Shown here in pieces: positions 1 through 13,309 of a stretch of DNA of 64,000 nt. The stretch comes from Isoetes taiwanensis (taxonomy: Eukaryota > Streptophyta > Lycopodiopsida > Isoetales > Isoetaceae), in assembly GCA_021234155.1 (NCBI GenBank), contig JAJEKV010000098.1, forward strand, positions 797,084 through 861,083, given 5' to 3'. Positions within the stretch are counted from its first letter, which is position 1. The number at the start of each line of letters is the position of its first letter. The position numbers were made by a program, and so were the translations under genes. Under the pieces are notes generated by a model. It was not told the DNA's origin and did no database searches. It saw only the letters and a list, made by a program, of their open reading frames with translations.

Positions 1-255
1 GGGAGGACAGGCCCAAACTCGCCCGCCAGTTCCCCTTGCTCCGTATTCTCGGCTAAGCCGGCCAGGTCCTGTGCAACAGACCAGACTTCGCCCCCAAAAC
101 GCAAACCCTTCTAGGAGCCTAGCAACCCACGTGGTTTACGTTTGGGAGGCCCTCTCCTTGTCAGATCGGTAGGGACCTTGGCCGTGTCTTGAAGTGGAGT
201 TGGGGTGTTGACGCCAGAGCGCTGACCCTTAAAAATCCCTCAAGCCTGCTTTGCC
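1..255. repeat. GC-rich direct repeat, copy 1
   Basis: This segment recurs at about 1,101-1,350. Shared blocks include CCAGTTCCCCTTGCTCCG (with a G variant in copy 2), AAAACGCAAACCCTTCTAG, and the near-identical 3' block TTGAAGTGGAGTTGGGGTG followed by TTGACGCCAGAGCG. The spacing is about 1.1 kb. It could be part of a longer satellite or spacer-type array that runs off the left edge, or the LTRs of a small element. No TG..CA ends were found. Confidence 0.7.
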
Positions 256-1100
256 CCAAATTTCCTCTCCCTAAGGCCCTCGGGGCCGGACGGGCGACCT
301 CTCCCGGAATCGCGATCTGGCTCTCGCCAATGGACTCGTGAATATCGACATTGCCCGGGGACCAAGTTGCGGGCCGAAGACCACCCGAACTCCAAGAAGC
401 CAAAGTAGCTCACTTCCATCACACTCGTGAAATAATTGGCCTAGGATGTGGATGCTGGATACCGTCGTGGAGGGCGGAGTGTTTTTCTTTGCAAAACCGA
501 CCGCGGTAACTTGCTCCCCTAGGGTAATTTCGCCATTCCGGACGATTTGGCAGGGGTCGACTTGCCATTCCGGAGCCTCCCTGGTGCCCGAACGACAAAA
601 CAAAGGCGGTTTCTACAAGGCCGACATCGGGGCGCCCCGGTTTGACAAGTTCTCCCCGGACCGACCAGGAATCTTTTGGGCCTTCCGAAGAGGGGCCCAT
701 GAACGGAGGATCCAACGGTCGGATAGGGGAACCGGCCCGGGAGGGTGGTCATTAGCGTGCAGCCCCGGGGAGCGCCGCCAGAAGGGCTACCTGGAACTTT
801 TTTGGATCCGGGGCCTCACGGGTCCCGGACTCTCCCCTCTGTGAGGGATCCCCGCAAGGTCCTGGCCTCGTTTGACTTGGGAAGGGTGCCTGCTCGGTTC
901 CCCTGCAACGGGCTCCCCGGCCCGCCTCTAATGCTAACCCTTTGACCTAGACCTTCTCCGCCAAAATTCAAAATTGGGCCGCGGTGTCGAGATGAATTAG
1001 GATCCAGGCCGGCAAAAAATCGAATTTATTTTCGCGGCAATGCATTAATTAACTTATTTAATGTCTTGCCATCGCAAAATTTAACTTCTACTTGCTACAT
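256..1100. other. GC-rich stretch between direct repeats, no gene recognised
   Basis: Several reading frames stay open here on both strands, but this follows from the high GC content. None carries a motif I recognise and they contradict each other in frame. I see no coding evidence. Confidence 0.5.
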
Positions 1101-1350
1101 CGGGAGGAGGATGTGCCCAAACCCCCCGGCAGTTCCCCTTGCTCCGTTCAGATTTCGCCACCGCCGGCGCCAGTCCTTAAGTGCAACAGGATGCCCCAAA
1201 ACGCAAACCCTTCTAGAGCCCGCAACCCGCCGGGGTTTACGTTTTGAGGCCCTCTCCTTGTCGATTCGCCGACCTTTGCGCCCGCGGTCTTGAAGTGGAG
1301 TTGGGGTGTTGACGCCAGAGCGCGGACCCTAAAATCCCTCCGGAAGCTGG
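1101..1350. repeat. GC-rich direct repeat, copy 2
   Basis: Second copy of the repeat at 1-255, in the same orientation. It differs by scattered indels but keeps the block GAAGTGGAGTTGGGGTGTTG unchanged. Confidence 0.7.
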
Positions 1351-1449
1351 TATTTATAGTTCATACTTTGGTCTCTATTGTGTTTACCGTGGTTATTATG
1401 TTCTCTAAATATTCATGTATGTATGATACGATCGGGCATCGCGACGCGG

Positions 1450-1530
1450 TATACAACCCCCGTGATAAGGTCTATGATACGTGGTACTCAGACACGTGTA
1501 TACAACCCCACATAAGGTCTATGATACTGT
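1450..1530. repeat. Short tandem motif TATACAACCCC..AAGGTCTATGATAC
   Basis: Two units, at about 1,450-1,480 and 1,499-1,527, share TATACAACCCC and AAGGTCTATGATAC with a small length difference between them. No function can be read from it. Confidence 0.6.
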
Positions 1531-1989
1531 GCATCAGAACGCATTAATTATGAATTAAGTGCCAACAAATATTGGTAATGAGTATACTTGTTCATTCTGT
1601 TATAAACTTGCAGATCTTATATGAAGCCGGAGACTCAAGCCGCGGTCCAAAACCCTTAAGGTAATCTATGAAGAGGCTGCAGCCCATATATGAAGTTGTA
1701 TGTGATCATGCACGAGAGAATATGGCAAATCAAAGAAGCTCTTCTTGCAGCTTTGCATGGACCAGAAGCTAGGCATGCCTTGTGTAGATTGTATGCGAGA
1801 GGAGCAACCCGGTGAGCCATATGTTTGCATCGCTACAATCATGATCGGTAAGTCGCAAGCTTGATTTAGTATGAAAGTATGCAAGTGAAGCTCAATGGTG
1901 CACAAGTCTGGTTTATTAAAGTGGATAGATAAACAAGGATGGAGAGAAATCTAAGTGGATAGATAAACAAGGATAGATAAAATACATAA

Positions 1990-3060
1990 GTAATGAAACA
2001 AATCTAAGTTGCTAATAATATTAACTTAAAAAAAGGACACGCCGCTTGGAACCTAAACATCGTTATAAACCTCGCTCAACTAAAAATTACAGACGCCGAA
2101 AAAAAAAAGATTGCTAATAATAATAACTTAATTAAAAAAGGACACGCCGTTATAAACCAAAACGCCGTCAAATGAAAGCATAGGGCGGCTCTAGAATAGG
2201 TATAGCTTTAACCATCCAAACTGCAATCGACAACAAATTAATTGCCGTATGGGTCACATTCAGATATGGACTCATTATGGAGTGTAATGAAATTGAATAT
2301 CTCGAACTCGAAATTCAAGGTGAGTAGGATATGTTATATTAAGGTGATTTATTTTTGAAGGATCTATCTTGTGCCACCACAATATAGATAAAAAACATAA
2401 GTAATAAAACAAATAGATCTAAGTTGGTAACTTAATAAAAAAAAAAAGACACGCCCAGATACATATTGGCGCCGTTATAAACGCCGCTTAACCACTATTA
2501 CGTATCGCTCATTCGCCATTCCCGCAAATACGCCCACCTCTTTTTCCGCGCTTCCGCTTATGCAGATCGAATATTGTAGCTCCGATCCATCGGGTGAAAA
2601 GTCTGTTTTTAATCATCTAAGTTCGCCGAAAGATAAAAATTTGAGTTTGATTTCTACATTTTCTATCACAAAAAATGTCCGAGGTGGAGGCAAACCGGAC
2701 TTTCAACATCCCGCTCAAGAGCACTTCCCGAAGTTAGATTATCGCATAAATGACACCCTCCATCGGGTAACAATCCTTCTTTGTATAATAATTATAATTA
2801 TAATAATAACTTATAATTATAACTTAATAAAAACAAGGCACGCCGTTTAACAAAAAGACGTCGTTATGGACGCCGGGTCAACCACTATAAATGCACTATA
2901 ACTATAACGCACTATAACAAATAGATCTAAGTTGCTAACTTAATTAAAAAAAAAGACACGTCGGTATACACATTGACGTCGTTATGGACGTCGTTTAACG
3001 ACTATTACAGACGTCGTTAAACGACGTTACGACGTCGTTTAACGACGCCCAGTAACTTTT
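1990..3060. repeat. Interspersed repeat cluster with CGTCG/CGCCG motifs
   Basis: A block resembling AACAAATAGATCTAAGTTG, followed by a poly-A run and GACACG(C/T)C, appears at about 2,002, 2,407 and 2,919. Between the blocks lie many ACGCCGTTATAA and CGTCGTTTAACGACG variants, the latter nearly palindromic. The same CGTCGTTTAACG(A/G)CG core starts the CG-rich island at 48.18 kb. This suggests a decayed MITE-like family. No gene is supported here. Confidence 0.55.
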
Positions 3061-3439
3061 ACGAAAAAGCGTGGGTGGGCTTTTCCGCCCGCCAGTTTTT
3101 TTTGGTTCTAAGCGGCCGGAGGGAGCTTTTGTGGCGATTTTGGCGGATCATCCTTGCGGTCCTTTCCAAGCTTCAAGCAAGCATCCAAAGGTATTTGAAT
3201 GGATCAATCAACTCTATTTTTGAATTAGGCTTGTTGTTTGATAGATTTAGGGCTTCTTGTTTTTTCTTGTTTGTTTTCAATCCATCCCATTTCTATCCTC
3301 CTCTTCTTTCCATCCTTGTTTTTCTTCAATCCATTTCGCCTCTTCTTAGTATGAATCGAATCCTCCTCCTTCTTCTTCCAATCTTCTTCCAATCATTGGT
3401 TTTTTCCTTCTAATCTTCCGCTCTTCCAATCTTCTATTC

Positions 3440-3565
3440 ATTTTCTTCTTCTTCTTCTTCATCACTTTCATTCTATTCAATCTTTCTTTCCTATCTCCCC
3501 TTTCTTCTTCTTCTTCTTCTATTTCTTCTTCTTCTATTTCTTCTTCTTCTTCCTCTTCTTTTTTT
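3440..3565. repeat. TTC/CTT trinucleotide microsatellite
   Basis: A run of TTC repeats, interrupted by ATC and TATTTC, in a pyrimidine-rich tract that begins near 3,290. Poly-T tracts follow at about 3,685 and 3,790. Confidence 0.9.
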
Positions 3566-3987
3566 TTCCATGGAAGAAGAGGGGACGCCGTTGAAAGACG
3601 CCCAGGCCCATTCTTCCTCTATTTTTATTACAAGAAGGGGACGCCATTGAAAGACTAGGCCCCTTCTTTTTATGTTCTTCCTTTTTTTTTTTTTTTATTT
3701 TTTGTTTTTATATGTCAATATATAGTTCTTTTAATTAACAATGTAAATAGTTTTAATGTCAATGATCTTTTTAACGTGAATGGTCTTTTTTTTTTTTTTT
3801 TATTTCTTTTATTTATGTAAGTTTTCTAATTATTGAATGCCTTTATTTTTTGCATGTACACTAATAACAAAATGCGCCGCTTCTTTGGAAATCGATTTTT
3901 TCGTAAAATCAAGACATTCTAGGTAAGAATTTGAGTTTGAGTAGGAGAATAAAATTTTAATGTTTTATTTAGGTTAAAAAAAAAAAA

Positions 3988-4392
3988 AACTTGGGGAGAC
4001 TTGGACAAGGGCATGGTCGGCCCTCACTTTGAGTGGAGAAGACTAGGTGTTTCGTCCAAGCTCACCATTTACTCTTTGTAATTTTATTGATTAATGTATT
4101 TAGATTAGAAAAAATTGGGGAGACTTGGACAAGGGCATGGTCGGCCCCGCCTTTGAGTGGAGAAGACTAGGTGTTCCGGTCCAAGCTCACCGCTTACTCT
4201 TGTAATTTTATTGATTAATGTATTTAGTTTAGAAAAAATTGGGGAGACTTGGACAGGGCATGGTCGGTTCGCTTTTGAGTGGAGAAGACTAGGTGTTCCG
4301 GTCCAAGCTCACCGCCACTCTTTGTTTATTTTTATTAATATATCAATAAATAGAAATCTTTACTGGATTGGACAAGGGCGTGGTTTTTGAAA
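3988..4392. repeat. 124-bp tandem repeat array
   Basis: TTGGGGAGACTTGGAC begins at 3,991, 4,115 and 4,239, exactly 124 bp apart. A partial fourth unit starts near 4,363 (TGGATTGGACAAGGGCG). Each unit also holds GAGTGGAGAAGACTAGGTGT and TCCAAGCTCACC. The array sits just upstream of the transposase-like gene region, where subterminal repeats of a DNA transposon could lie. That link is an inference. Confidence 0.85.
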
Positions 4393-4768
4393 AAAAATTG
4401 CATTATTGATTTTCGGTTTCTAGTTAAGAATGTTGTTTTTAAAAATGTTAGGGATGTCAAAGAAACACCGATGTGGAGTGGTTAAGAGCAAGAAAAAAAT
4501 TTCAATAGTTGGTTTAAAAAAAAAAAAAAAAAAATTAAAAGGAAACTAACTCTTTAAGAAAGTAGGTAAAGATTCATAATGAAGGTTTGAAAAAAAGTCA
4601 CAAAGCAAGATTAATGAATCTAAATTGGTTTGTAGGTATGGCCCCCGAGTGTGAAGACACAAATGATTAGTGAGATTAGACGCAGTGGGTCATAAATGAG
4701 ATATGTGCTAACGAAAAGTCCCGACCGGGAGATGCAACCGGTCAACGGTCGCACCATTTTGTCGACAT

Positions 4769-5083
4769 GTGAAAAGGAAGTGCCAATTTGAGTTAGCACA
4801 AAAATGGCCAGGTCAAGAAGAAATGTTGACTTCTCTCCTTGACACACATGTAAAGCCAATGATTGGAAACCCCATGGATGAACTGAAGACATGTTTGAAG
4901 CATTCAGTGCAGCTTAAAAGTCCCAATGCCGAGGCTCGTGTCAAGGAATGGGTAGCTTCATGGAATTGCTCAAAGAAGTTTAATGTAGATCACAAGAACA
5001 TCATTATGGATCTCAATGCACGCCGCTTTGAGGTAATAAAAAATGCTTTGCATCGTGGGGAAGCTCTAGTGGAGCAGGCCTAG
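4769..5083 (+). CDS. Hypothetical exon, possibly start of transposon gene
   Basis: An open frame of about 104 codons that is lysine-rich, with plausible coding composition (segments such as GNPMDELKTCLKHS and NVDHKNIIMDLNARRFEVI). I do not recognise the family. It lies upstream of, and on the same strand as, the broken transposase-like gene at 9.4-10.4 kb and could be one of its 5' exons. No clear splice site joins them. The 5.1-7.6 kb stretch downstream shows short coding-like fragments but no recognisable domain. Confidence 0.35.
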   Translation: MKRKCQFELAQKWPGQEEMLTSLLDTHVKPMIGNPMDELKTCLKHSVQLKSPNAEARVKEWVASWNCSKKFNVDHKNIIMDLNARRFEVIKNALHRGEALVEQA

Positions 5084-8000
5084 CAAGGCCCACTTTTCTT
5101 TGGAGAATCACATGAACACATCAATCTTTGTTGATCCCATACCCGTAGAGGCCGTGGATGATACTTTATTGAGGAGAAACCAACACATCGACGTATCAAA
5201 TCAAGATCAACGGAACACAACACTTCCAAGATGATGAGCTATACAAAGGATGGGTTTTCAAGGGCAAAGATAGGGCGTAGACGATGAGATGGCTCAAAGA
5301 TACATACGCTTCAAGAGCCCGAGATCGCTTTGGCTACATCCATTGGACTTGCATATGAAGTTGCTAGCTCTAGTGGGGATACCATAGGGCCAATGGTGAT
5401 TCTACCTTCATGAATGGAGAGACACTTGCACACTTGTTTGACTATTTACCTAATAACTTGTCACGTTTTTAGAAGATGGTCAAATGCAATTGCTAGAGCG
5501 CCAAGAAGAACCGATAAACACATAGGCTGAACTTAGGAGCAAAATGCGAAGTTGTATATCAAGATGTTCCGTAGATAGCTCTTGCCCCAGCGTAAGGTGT
5601 CGTTGAGATCCACAAAGGCCACTTCACTCACACAAAGCTTAATTGCAAGAGAGTCAAATTACATTTTGATGATGAGTACCAAAATGTGGGTGGCCATTGG
5701 TGATTGGGACAATGCAATTCATTTTACGCCAAAGAGCCGTGGCCCCTTGTTGAAGTGTCGGCATTTTACTTTCTCGGATGGACAAGCAAAATATCCATGG
5801 TTAGAGGAAACCGTGGTTTGAGAAATCAAAGGATGATGATCGTATGGGGACAACGAAATTCATGATGTCTATGCATTGGGATATATTTATGAGATACAAG
5901 CTCGGATTTCGTGCTTTTGCGCGATTTAATGGAGTGGTTTAATAATAACAACAATGCCCAATGGATTAATCCAACCCATATGTACCAACGACGCCTTGAC
6001 AAGTTGGAGGAGCAAAAACAAGAATGATGTGCCTACGCGGAAGACGATTCTCATCACGCACCCAAAGCTTCCGGGTTGTTGAAGCCTTTACAAAGTGTTG
6101 GAATATCTTCTACCATGGTTGTGAGACAAAGACGACACATGAAGTGCATGGATGCCTTGGAGATGTCAAAATTGTTGTTGTCACAACTCAAAGAATGAAT
6201 ACAATATTGTATATCTTGCCATGTTTAAGAGTATTAAATTTTTTAATTGTCTAATAACCAAATATATAGACACTTTTAATTATTCAAATCCCAATGTTTT
6301 GTAATGAACTTCCCATGTTGCTAACATTTACTATGTTATTCATTGCACTCCATATAAATAACTTGGTAAGTTTTTGCACATGTCCAAAGAACCATGGGAT
6401 GCGCACGATGGCATATCTATTGTTCTTAACTTTTACTGCGGTGGCTTGGTAGCCTTAATGACAGCCCTAAACCTCGCAAAGGCCTTTAAGAGGCGGTTGG
6501 TCGCTCGGGTTTAGCTCTTCGCCACCACCGCCACCTCCACCATTGTGCGGATTTGGTATGGATTTTTTCTAGGATAAAATGTAAGTTAACCATTTATTTT
6601 TAACGCTCTAATGTTTTTAAATGTAGCGTAAATGCGGGTTAAGGCCCTTCTTTTCCTATGCATAATGTTCGTCGTCGGGTTCGCTGGATCTTCTTCTCAT
6701 GAAAGACCTAAGAGCTGGGAGGAAAAGGACCTCGACGAGGAGCCGCATCTAAGAGCCGGAACTCGGAGATATCAACCAGGCGATAACCCTGAAGATAGGT
6801 GGAATGCCTTGCAACTTGGGATATAAAATGGAAATGGATACATTGCCGCCGGCCGTTGAACAAAGTAGGCGGAGGTCTCGGGCGCGGGACCTCCACGCCA
6901 TAGCTCATACACTCCTTCAAATTCAATCTTGGGCCCCTTCCCCGGGACGAGGGGATCCAACCCGCACGACAGAGCACCCCATCGCCGTTCTCACGCCGGA
7001 GTGGACGAATTCCTCTTCAAGCTCTATTAAAGATCGTGCACCACCCGGTAAAAGCACTAAAGGGTGTAACGACATCGCATCGTAATTGAAGGACTTAATT
7101 TGTGCTTTTTGGGATACATTTTAGATGTACATCAAGATACTATGGTTTGTCGTTTTGTGTCGAGATATGCAATGATTGCAAGATCATCCCCCGACATTCC
7201 CCCCAAATTTTGGTTAACCAATCGAACCACCAACCAATTAATGGATCCGTCCCTCCCTTCCAAATTCCCCCCCTTCACGAGATCTAACACCGAACTAATT
7301 CCGTATAAACACATGCCAATTGAATCTACAAGAAATACAAATCAATTTCAATCTGTTCATGGAGGGTGAGAATTCCAATGGAAGTGATGGTTCTAAGCGT
7401 AAGTATGCCGACATTGGCCGCTGTTATGCCACAAAACAAATAAATAAAGGTTGACAGTCGGTAGATTGCATCCTCGGGCCCGGCAAACGCTTCGCCCAGA
7501 TCAAAGATTAGTTTTTGTGATCATTTGTTGCAAGATGACGTGCTTTTTCCCCTTTCGAACCCGAATTGGAAATCCTTCCGGGTTATTGTTATGAAATCAA
7601 TGATCTAAAACTTGAAAGATGGGCTTCAAGAAGTAAAAGTCCGCTAATAGCAAAGATAAATTGGCTGCAAAACATTCATCGCTATCAATGATTGTTGGAA
7701 AAAAGGAGATATAAACAAGAATGTTTCTTCAAAATTGCTAAAGATACCCAAGAAATTTATCCAAAGTGCAGCAAAGAAGAAGGAAGATAATGTCATTAAG
7801 TGGAGCAAATGTATGGGCTTTTGTGAAGGATGCCAAGATCAAATAGAATCGATGATTCAATCAAATGTCGTTCGCGGAATTTTGGCTTGACAATACCAAA
7901 GTTTCACCAAAGGTTAGAGATGTCATGAAGAGGAGAACACAAGCAATACAATACCTTGATATCTCACAGTGTTTGCTCTTGTAATTGAATCAATTCAGCT

Positions 8001-8099
8001 TTGGAGATTATGTTTTCTTCCAAAATTCTTTTCATGACTTTCTTTCAGACATTCTAGTTCTCGTTCGAAAGTGACCGCTAATGAATACACATGGTTTTC

Positions 8100-8530
8100 A
8101 TGAAATGTATTGCATTTTACATTGTTTACATTTATACATTGTTTACACAAAGAGCGTAAATCTTGCGCTGATGTGCTATTAGGTACTTTTTAGATGTACA
8201 TCCATTTACATGTCCATGCAGCTGCATTTACATGTACTTGAATATCAAAATTACATCATTTTACAGTTTAGTGTACTTTCAGGTAATGAAGCCAAACAAA
8301 TCTGACATATGTACATTAGTTGTACTAATATTGTAACATTAATGTGATGTACTAATATTGAACATTAATTAGATGTACACCGGATGTACATTGATGTACA
8401 TTGGATGTACAAGAATGCATCGCTGGATCGCATCGCGACATTAGATGTACTGATGTACATTAGATGTACATTAGATGTATAGTAACAGATCAGTGGAACT
8501 ATTGGATGGACATTTTATGTACATAGACCA
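8100..8530. repeat. TGTACAT-rich degenerate repeat cluster
   Basis: Dense, irregularly spaced GTACAT, TGTACA and TAGATGTAC motifs in an AT-rich tract. The TGTACA core is palindromic. Similar clusters lie at 10,559-10,645, 14,190-14,660 and 41,540-41,960. The last lies inside a well-defined intron of the accessory gene, so this one may also be intronic. Confidence 0.8.
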
Positions 8531-9429
8531 TACATTAATTGTACAATAGTATAGTTCAATACTCTTTGGCATTTGGCTGTCGACATCATTTTGCTAACAT
8601 GGTCTTTAATGGTTTTGTTATTGCAACCGAGCTTTATCAACAGCTTGTATATCGTAATCCCCGATACCAAAATTCGCGCCGACAGCTCGGAAAGTATCCA
8701 AACCCGATTGCATAAGGAAATTGAAGGAGAGAAACACATGTTGTTGTGTCAAACATGAGCAAGCAGATCATGCATACGTAAAGGCCTTCAATGATATGAG
8801 GAGATCCCTACATGTTAATTGCACTTGCCGGCCGCAGTTGTTCCGCGGCATCCCAAAGAAAAACAATGGAGTATGTCAAGCAAACAAGAAGACTTTTTGA
8901 TAATGTTAGTATCTTGTGGAGGTCAACAGCTTACAGAAATTTGTGACGGATGAATGGCATAAACTAAAATGCATCAAAGGCTTAATGTGATGAATGTGGA
9001 GTGAAGAAATTCGACATCCGGCCCAAACGAGGAAGATGGAATTTAATGTGGACCGGCAAGTATATGCATATGTCAATGAGCCATCCAAAAAGGTACATCC
9101 GTAGGCTTAGATTAGTTGATCAGAATGACAAAGCATCCGCTTTGTTAAAGAACATGAAAAATCAGCTTGCTAAGTTTACAGATCATAACTTTACAAAGAA
9201 TCGGCAGAAAGCAAAACAGTTTTAAAAGATGTGTTGAGAAACTCCCCGGATAATAGTGTGTTGTCCGTTGTTGACTTTGAGAGAACTACACATTGAAACC
9301 AGTGGACGAAGTGCAATCCGAAAGCATTGGAATCCTCGATCAAATTAGTATTTTGGTCCATATTTCAATGATGAAAATAGAAGGTAAGCTTAAAAACAAA
9401 GGCATTTCTATGTTTTCGATGACGTAAAG

Positions 9430-10420
9430 CATGACACTCATTTTGTGCAACATGGTTTTAAATTACATTTGGGGTGGCTTAAGAATAATGGAGGTGGACA
9501 CATAAACCTTCATTATGTGTGGTCGGATGGTTGTGCATCTCAATTCAAATCTGATCGCATGGTATGGAATCAGATACCATGTTGAAAATAAAATTCGAAG
9601 TGATATGGAATTTCTTTGATCTGGCCATGGGAAAGGCACACATGATGGCGTAGGCTGGTATAGCAAAGTTGTGGCTTGAGAGCCAGCAGAGAAAACAAAA
9701 TGGCATGCCGCTGATTAAAAAGTAAAAGCCTTTTGTGCAGCTTTTAAGGGCCAAGGAATCGGATTGTGAAAGGGTGTTTTGGGAGGTTGGAAAAACAGAT
9801 GTGAACAAAAAGTTAGCATTCAATTGCAAGACTTTACCCGGTACTCGCCAGATACATTCTGCGGTCAACTATAAACCCGCCAGATCCAACAAAGTTGCTA
9901 TGCACTCACTCTCGTGCTTTTGTGATGCTTGCATTAACTTCAATTGGTTGAATTGTGAGAACATTAAACATTGTGGAGAATGGTCTCTAAAAGTTTGGAG
10001 CCCACGCATCATATTGCCTCTTGTGGTGAAGCCGAAAATGATGTGGATGTTTTGTATGCGTAAGACGAGGCTGGTTTAGATGACACCGTAGGAGTTTCGT
10101 GATGTATTTGTGTCTTTTGCAAAGACCTGCACAATGTGGAAGGTGTTTCATACTATGTTATCATGTGCACCAGTGGAAAAGCATGCATTGGAAGAAGATT
10201 CAATTGATGACTATGGAAATGATTACTCAACGGGCACTAGTGTCATTGAAGGACAATATTATGAACTAATCCCAGCTGCCACAATAAGTATAAACCGCTT
10301 CCTACTAAGAATGTTTTGGTACCGCAGACCGGTGGATTGGGGTTCAATCCCATTCAAGAAAGTAAAACACAAGCTGAAGGGGCAAGCACAAGATTTCACT
10401 TGCCGATGAAGTCCATGAGA
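9430..10420 (+). pseudogene. Transposase-like gene core, frame-broken
   Basis: From 9,511 the frame reads HYVWSDGCASQFKS. After a frameshift at a CTGG site near 9,618, a second block reads SGHGKGTHDGVG. The spacing and the pattern W-S-D-G...S-Q-F-K...W-N-F-F...G-H-G-K-G..D-G.G match a DDE-like transposase domain that I recall as widespread in plant genomes. I do not know its superfamily name with certainty. Downstream, a short block PTKNVLVPQTGGLGFNPIQ (about 10,300-10,360) looks like the C-terminal end. A separate minus-strand accessory gene converges on it from 16.1 kb. Several stops and shifts interrupt it as assembled, though some may be sequence errors. Confidence 0.6.
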
Positions 10421-10558
10421 CATTGTTATCACAACTTCCAAAGAATTGTAGATGACTTGGACTAAGTCGACCGGTGGTACTTTCCGTAAATATTGTAATA
10501 CTTTTGTTCATATAAGAGATAAGAACTGAACAAATTTTCATTGTACATGACAAGGACT

Positions 10559-10645
10559 ACTTCAATAGTGCATTAGGTACATCAATGTACATAATATGTA
10601 CATCCTATGTACATCTTATGTACATCCTTGTTGTACATTCCTAGA
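10559..10645. repeat. TGTACAT repeat cluster 2
   Basis: Repeated TATGTACATC units just after the apparent end of the transposase-like gene. Same motif family as 8,100-8,530. Confidence 0.8.
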
Positions 10646-11332
10646 GATATTTGTTAAGTGTAAGTTGATTAGAATTGAACATAAGAAAGTTGAATTACAT
10701 AAACATTAAAAATAGTTTCACCATGGCAAAGATAAGAAATGGACAGGTTTTCATGTACAAATGGTTCATATATTTATATTGTGGACATAAATACAACACA
10801 CCGAAAGTGAGCATGGCTCATAATTCATGGCCTAGCTTCAAAATGTCAAGAGGGAGCCCGATATCTTATGACTATTGCATCATGTCTTCCAGCCCGCCTA
10901 GAGGTCAGAGATATCCTCTAACTAGTCCATGCGGTTTCTATAGCTCGTACACCGCAAACCTTTCCATCCTACATGGCCTTCATCTTCCTGGACATTGCCT
11001 TCCCCCAAGGGTTGTGCAACAAGTGAGTTGCTGCCAATATACATTTTGTGGTTGCTCGCTCCTCATAGTTTTCAATTTGGTCAACCTTTTCCCACAGTTC
11101 AGAAATGTTAAAGATAGAGGCGATAATCGGGTCCCCAACCCTATGTGCTTGCAGCTTGTGTTGGTTTCTATTACCTCCGGGTGCAAGATAATCCTTAGTT
11201 TCATAATAGTCTTAGTTTCATAATAGTCTTTTGTGTTTCAGTCCATTCATCTACAAAGCAAATGAAGATTGACTTAATTATGTATACACACTCATAATTG
11301 TACCAATAAGAAAGACAGTAAAAACAGAGTAC

Positions 11333-11916
11333 TCAAGTGCAATGAACAAAAACTTTCATACATATATTCATAACATTTGAATTTGTACATCGTTTTAGTC
11401 TCAGATCAACAATGGGCCACTCGAGAGGCCAATAACATGACGGCAGTTTCTCCATTGCTTGCTCCATATATTGACTAAATTTAGGCAAGAGAGCACCCAA
11501 GTTGTCGCCATAGTTTGCCAGAAAATATTTTCCACCTGCCTTCGATATGCTATCCGGCCGATTAGTCATTGGATGCTCTTTTTACATACACTATACCATC
11601 TTCAGCCATTTTCAATCCATTAAGCCATGGAATGAGCTCCATGACAAGCAAACTGTCGCCAGCTAATATTGGTGTCCAAGAGAAAGGACATATGTAGCTT
11701 CCTACGGGATTCAGAGTGGATTTGTATCTCTCGCCATCGATCAAAACTCAGATTTCCATAGTACTCGGGTACTCTTTTCCATACCACGTTTAATGGCTTC
11801 ACAAACAACCCCTTTTGAGGTTCAGTGAGGGTGTTTGTGTGGCGTAGTCCAACATCAAGCCCCGGCTGTAAACAAACTTCAGCTTTATGGAAAAGCATCA
11901 CAAATTTGATCCACAA
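11333..11916 (-). pseudogene. Accessory gene 3' exons; weak cysteine-protease resemblance
   Basis: Overlapping frames read GNLSFDRWREIQIHS at about 11,750, then WPIVDLRLKRCTNSN and MKVFVHC near 11,340-11,440. The order W-P...(K/R).C.N.N....(M)KV resembles the 'W..........Q.N..DCG....K' tail of Ulp1/C48 peptidases, which often travel with plant transposons, but the D-C-G itself is not seen. The region lies downstream of, and on the same strand as, the accessory gene copy at 13.3-16.1 kb. It could equally be an unrelated transposon protein. Confidence 0.3.
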
Positions 11917-13309
11917 TTGGTAGAAGATTTTAGAAGTGAGTGAAGACCGATGGCAACATCAAACCCTTTCTTACAAATGCAAACAAGGATGCTAACCCCG
12001 CCCGCAAAAAAAAAAACCTGTTTCCTATATTGAATTGAAGCTCATCTTTTCGATCTTTTGGTATCTTGAGTTAATATTTTCATTCTTGTGCACACTCTGC
12101 CCAACACAGAATTTAAGTCAAAGATAATGAGCTTTCTCCCTGAATTAGATGATTCAATTGCCAGCAACAAAACACTTGAGAGTCTATTCACAATTTATAA
12201 TTACATTTCAGATTACACAATTGAGAAAACACATTGATAATTACACAATTCTTATTTGCAATGTGTAAGTGAGCCAAATAAATTAATTTTTTCATTACTT
12301 ATTGAGTACAAAGAAGCTCTGAGCATGGCTCATACAAAACTGTAATTCACAAACAAGTCAAAGGGACTATCTACCCCTGTAGGAACAACCGCTTGTATAT
12401 TCATCTCTTCTACAATTAATGCCTCCATTAGATGATCCCTCCGCGACTTGGCATAGGCATCGCTGAACCAACTGGGTGTCATCCGCATGGTGCACAAGTA
12501 TTAGAGGACTATACCAACAAATAACTAACAGGAAAATAACATGTTCTACTTACAAAATGGAGTTTGGTCGTGCATCAACCACGGCATCTATGAATTTGTG
12601 CATGTAAGCCACAATGTACATGCAAGGGTTGCCGGTACTAGTTTCTGCATTTTAGGACGTAAACACGAGCATCAAAGTTCTTCCTACCATGGTTTAAGCC
12701 GTTGGATCCGAAAGCATCATGTTATTGATCACAAGCTTATGAAACCCCCGCAAAATTGCAATGTGAGAATAAATCAAGCATAAGAAATTGCAATATGAGA
12801 ATAATCAAATCATAAAACTAAAACGTAAAACTCATACTTACTCGACCACTTTAGCATCGGTACATAGCCTTTGACAGAGAGAGGATTCAGATATTTGGGC
12901 TAGCTATAGATGGACAAGAGCTTTTCACCCGACCAGCAAGCACAAGTATTGCCAATGCCACATTTGGGCCTTGCGTAATTGGAACAATATGTATTGGCAT
13001 CTTGCAATCAAAATGCCATCCAGCCCTTCCTTTATGTTAGTGTTCTGTATCCGCCCTCCGTTCTTGAGGGAATTCACAAAAATTGAAGGTGTCCCTACGA
13101 ATCAGAAAACTTGTGTTTCCAATCGATGGAAGATCGCTACAAAGGTACCTCGACACAAATCCAGAATACATATTAATACATAAGATGAGTGGACTTAGGG
13201 AATGAAATAACATAAATATGTTGAAATGCTAGCCTACCTCCCATAGACATCTACCATCTTAGGTCAAGTCCAGGGCCTGTAATCCTCGTCAATAGCATCA
13301 CTTTGAAAG

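Noticed and set aside
446-844. Open frame of 132 codons in the GC-rich 5' region
   Set aside because: Several overlapping frames on both strands are open only because GC-rich DNA has few stops. There are no motifs and no splice context.
6632-6826. Small frame with a signal-peptide-like start (ALLFLCIMFVVGFAG)
   Set aside because: One hydrophobic stretch by chance is common. There is no Cys pattern and no second copy, and it lies inside transposon DNA.
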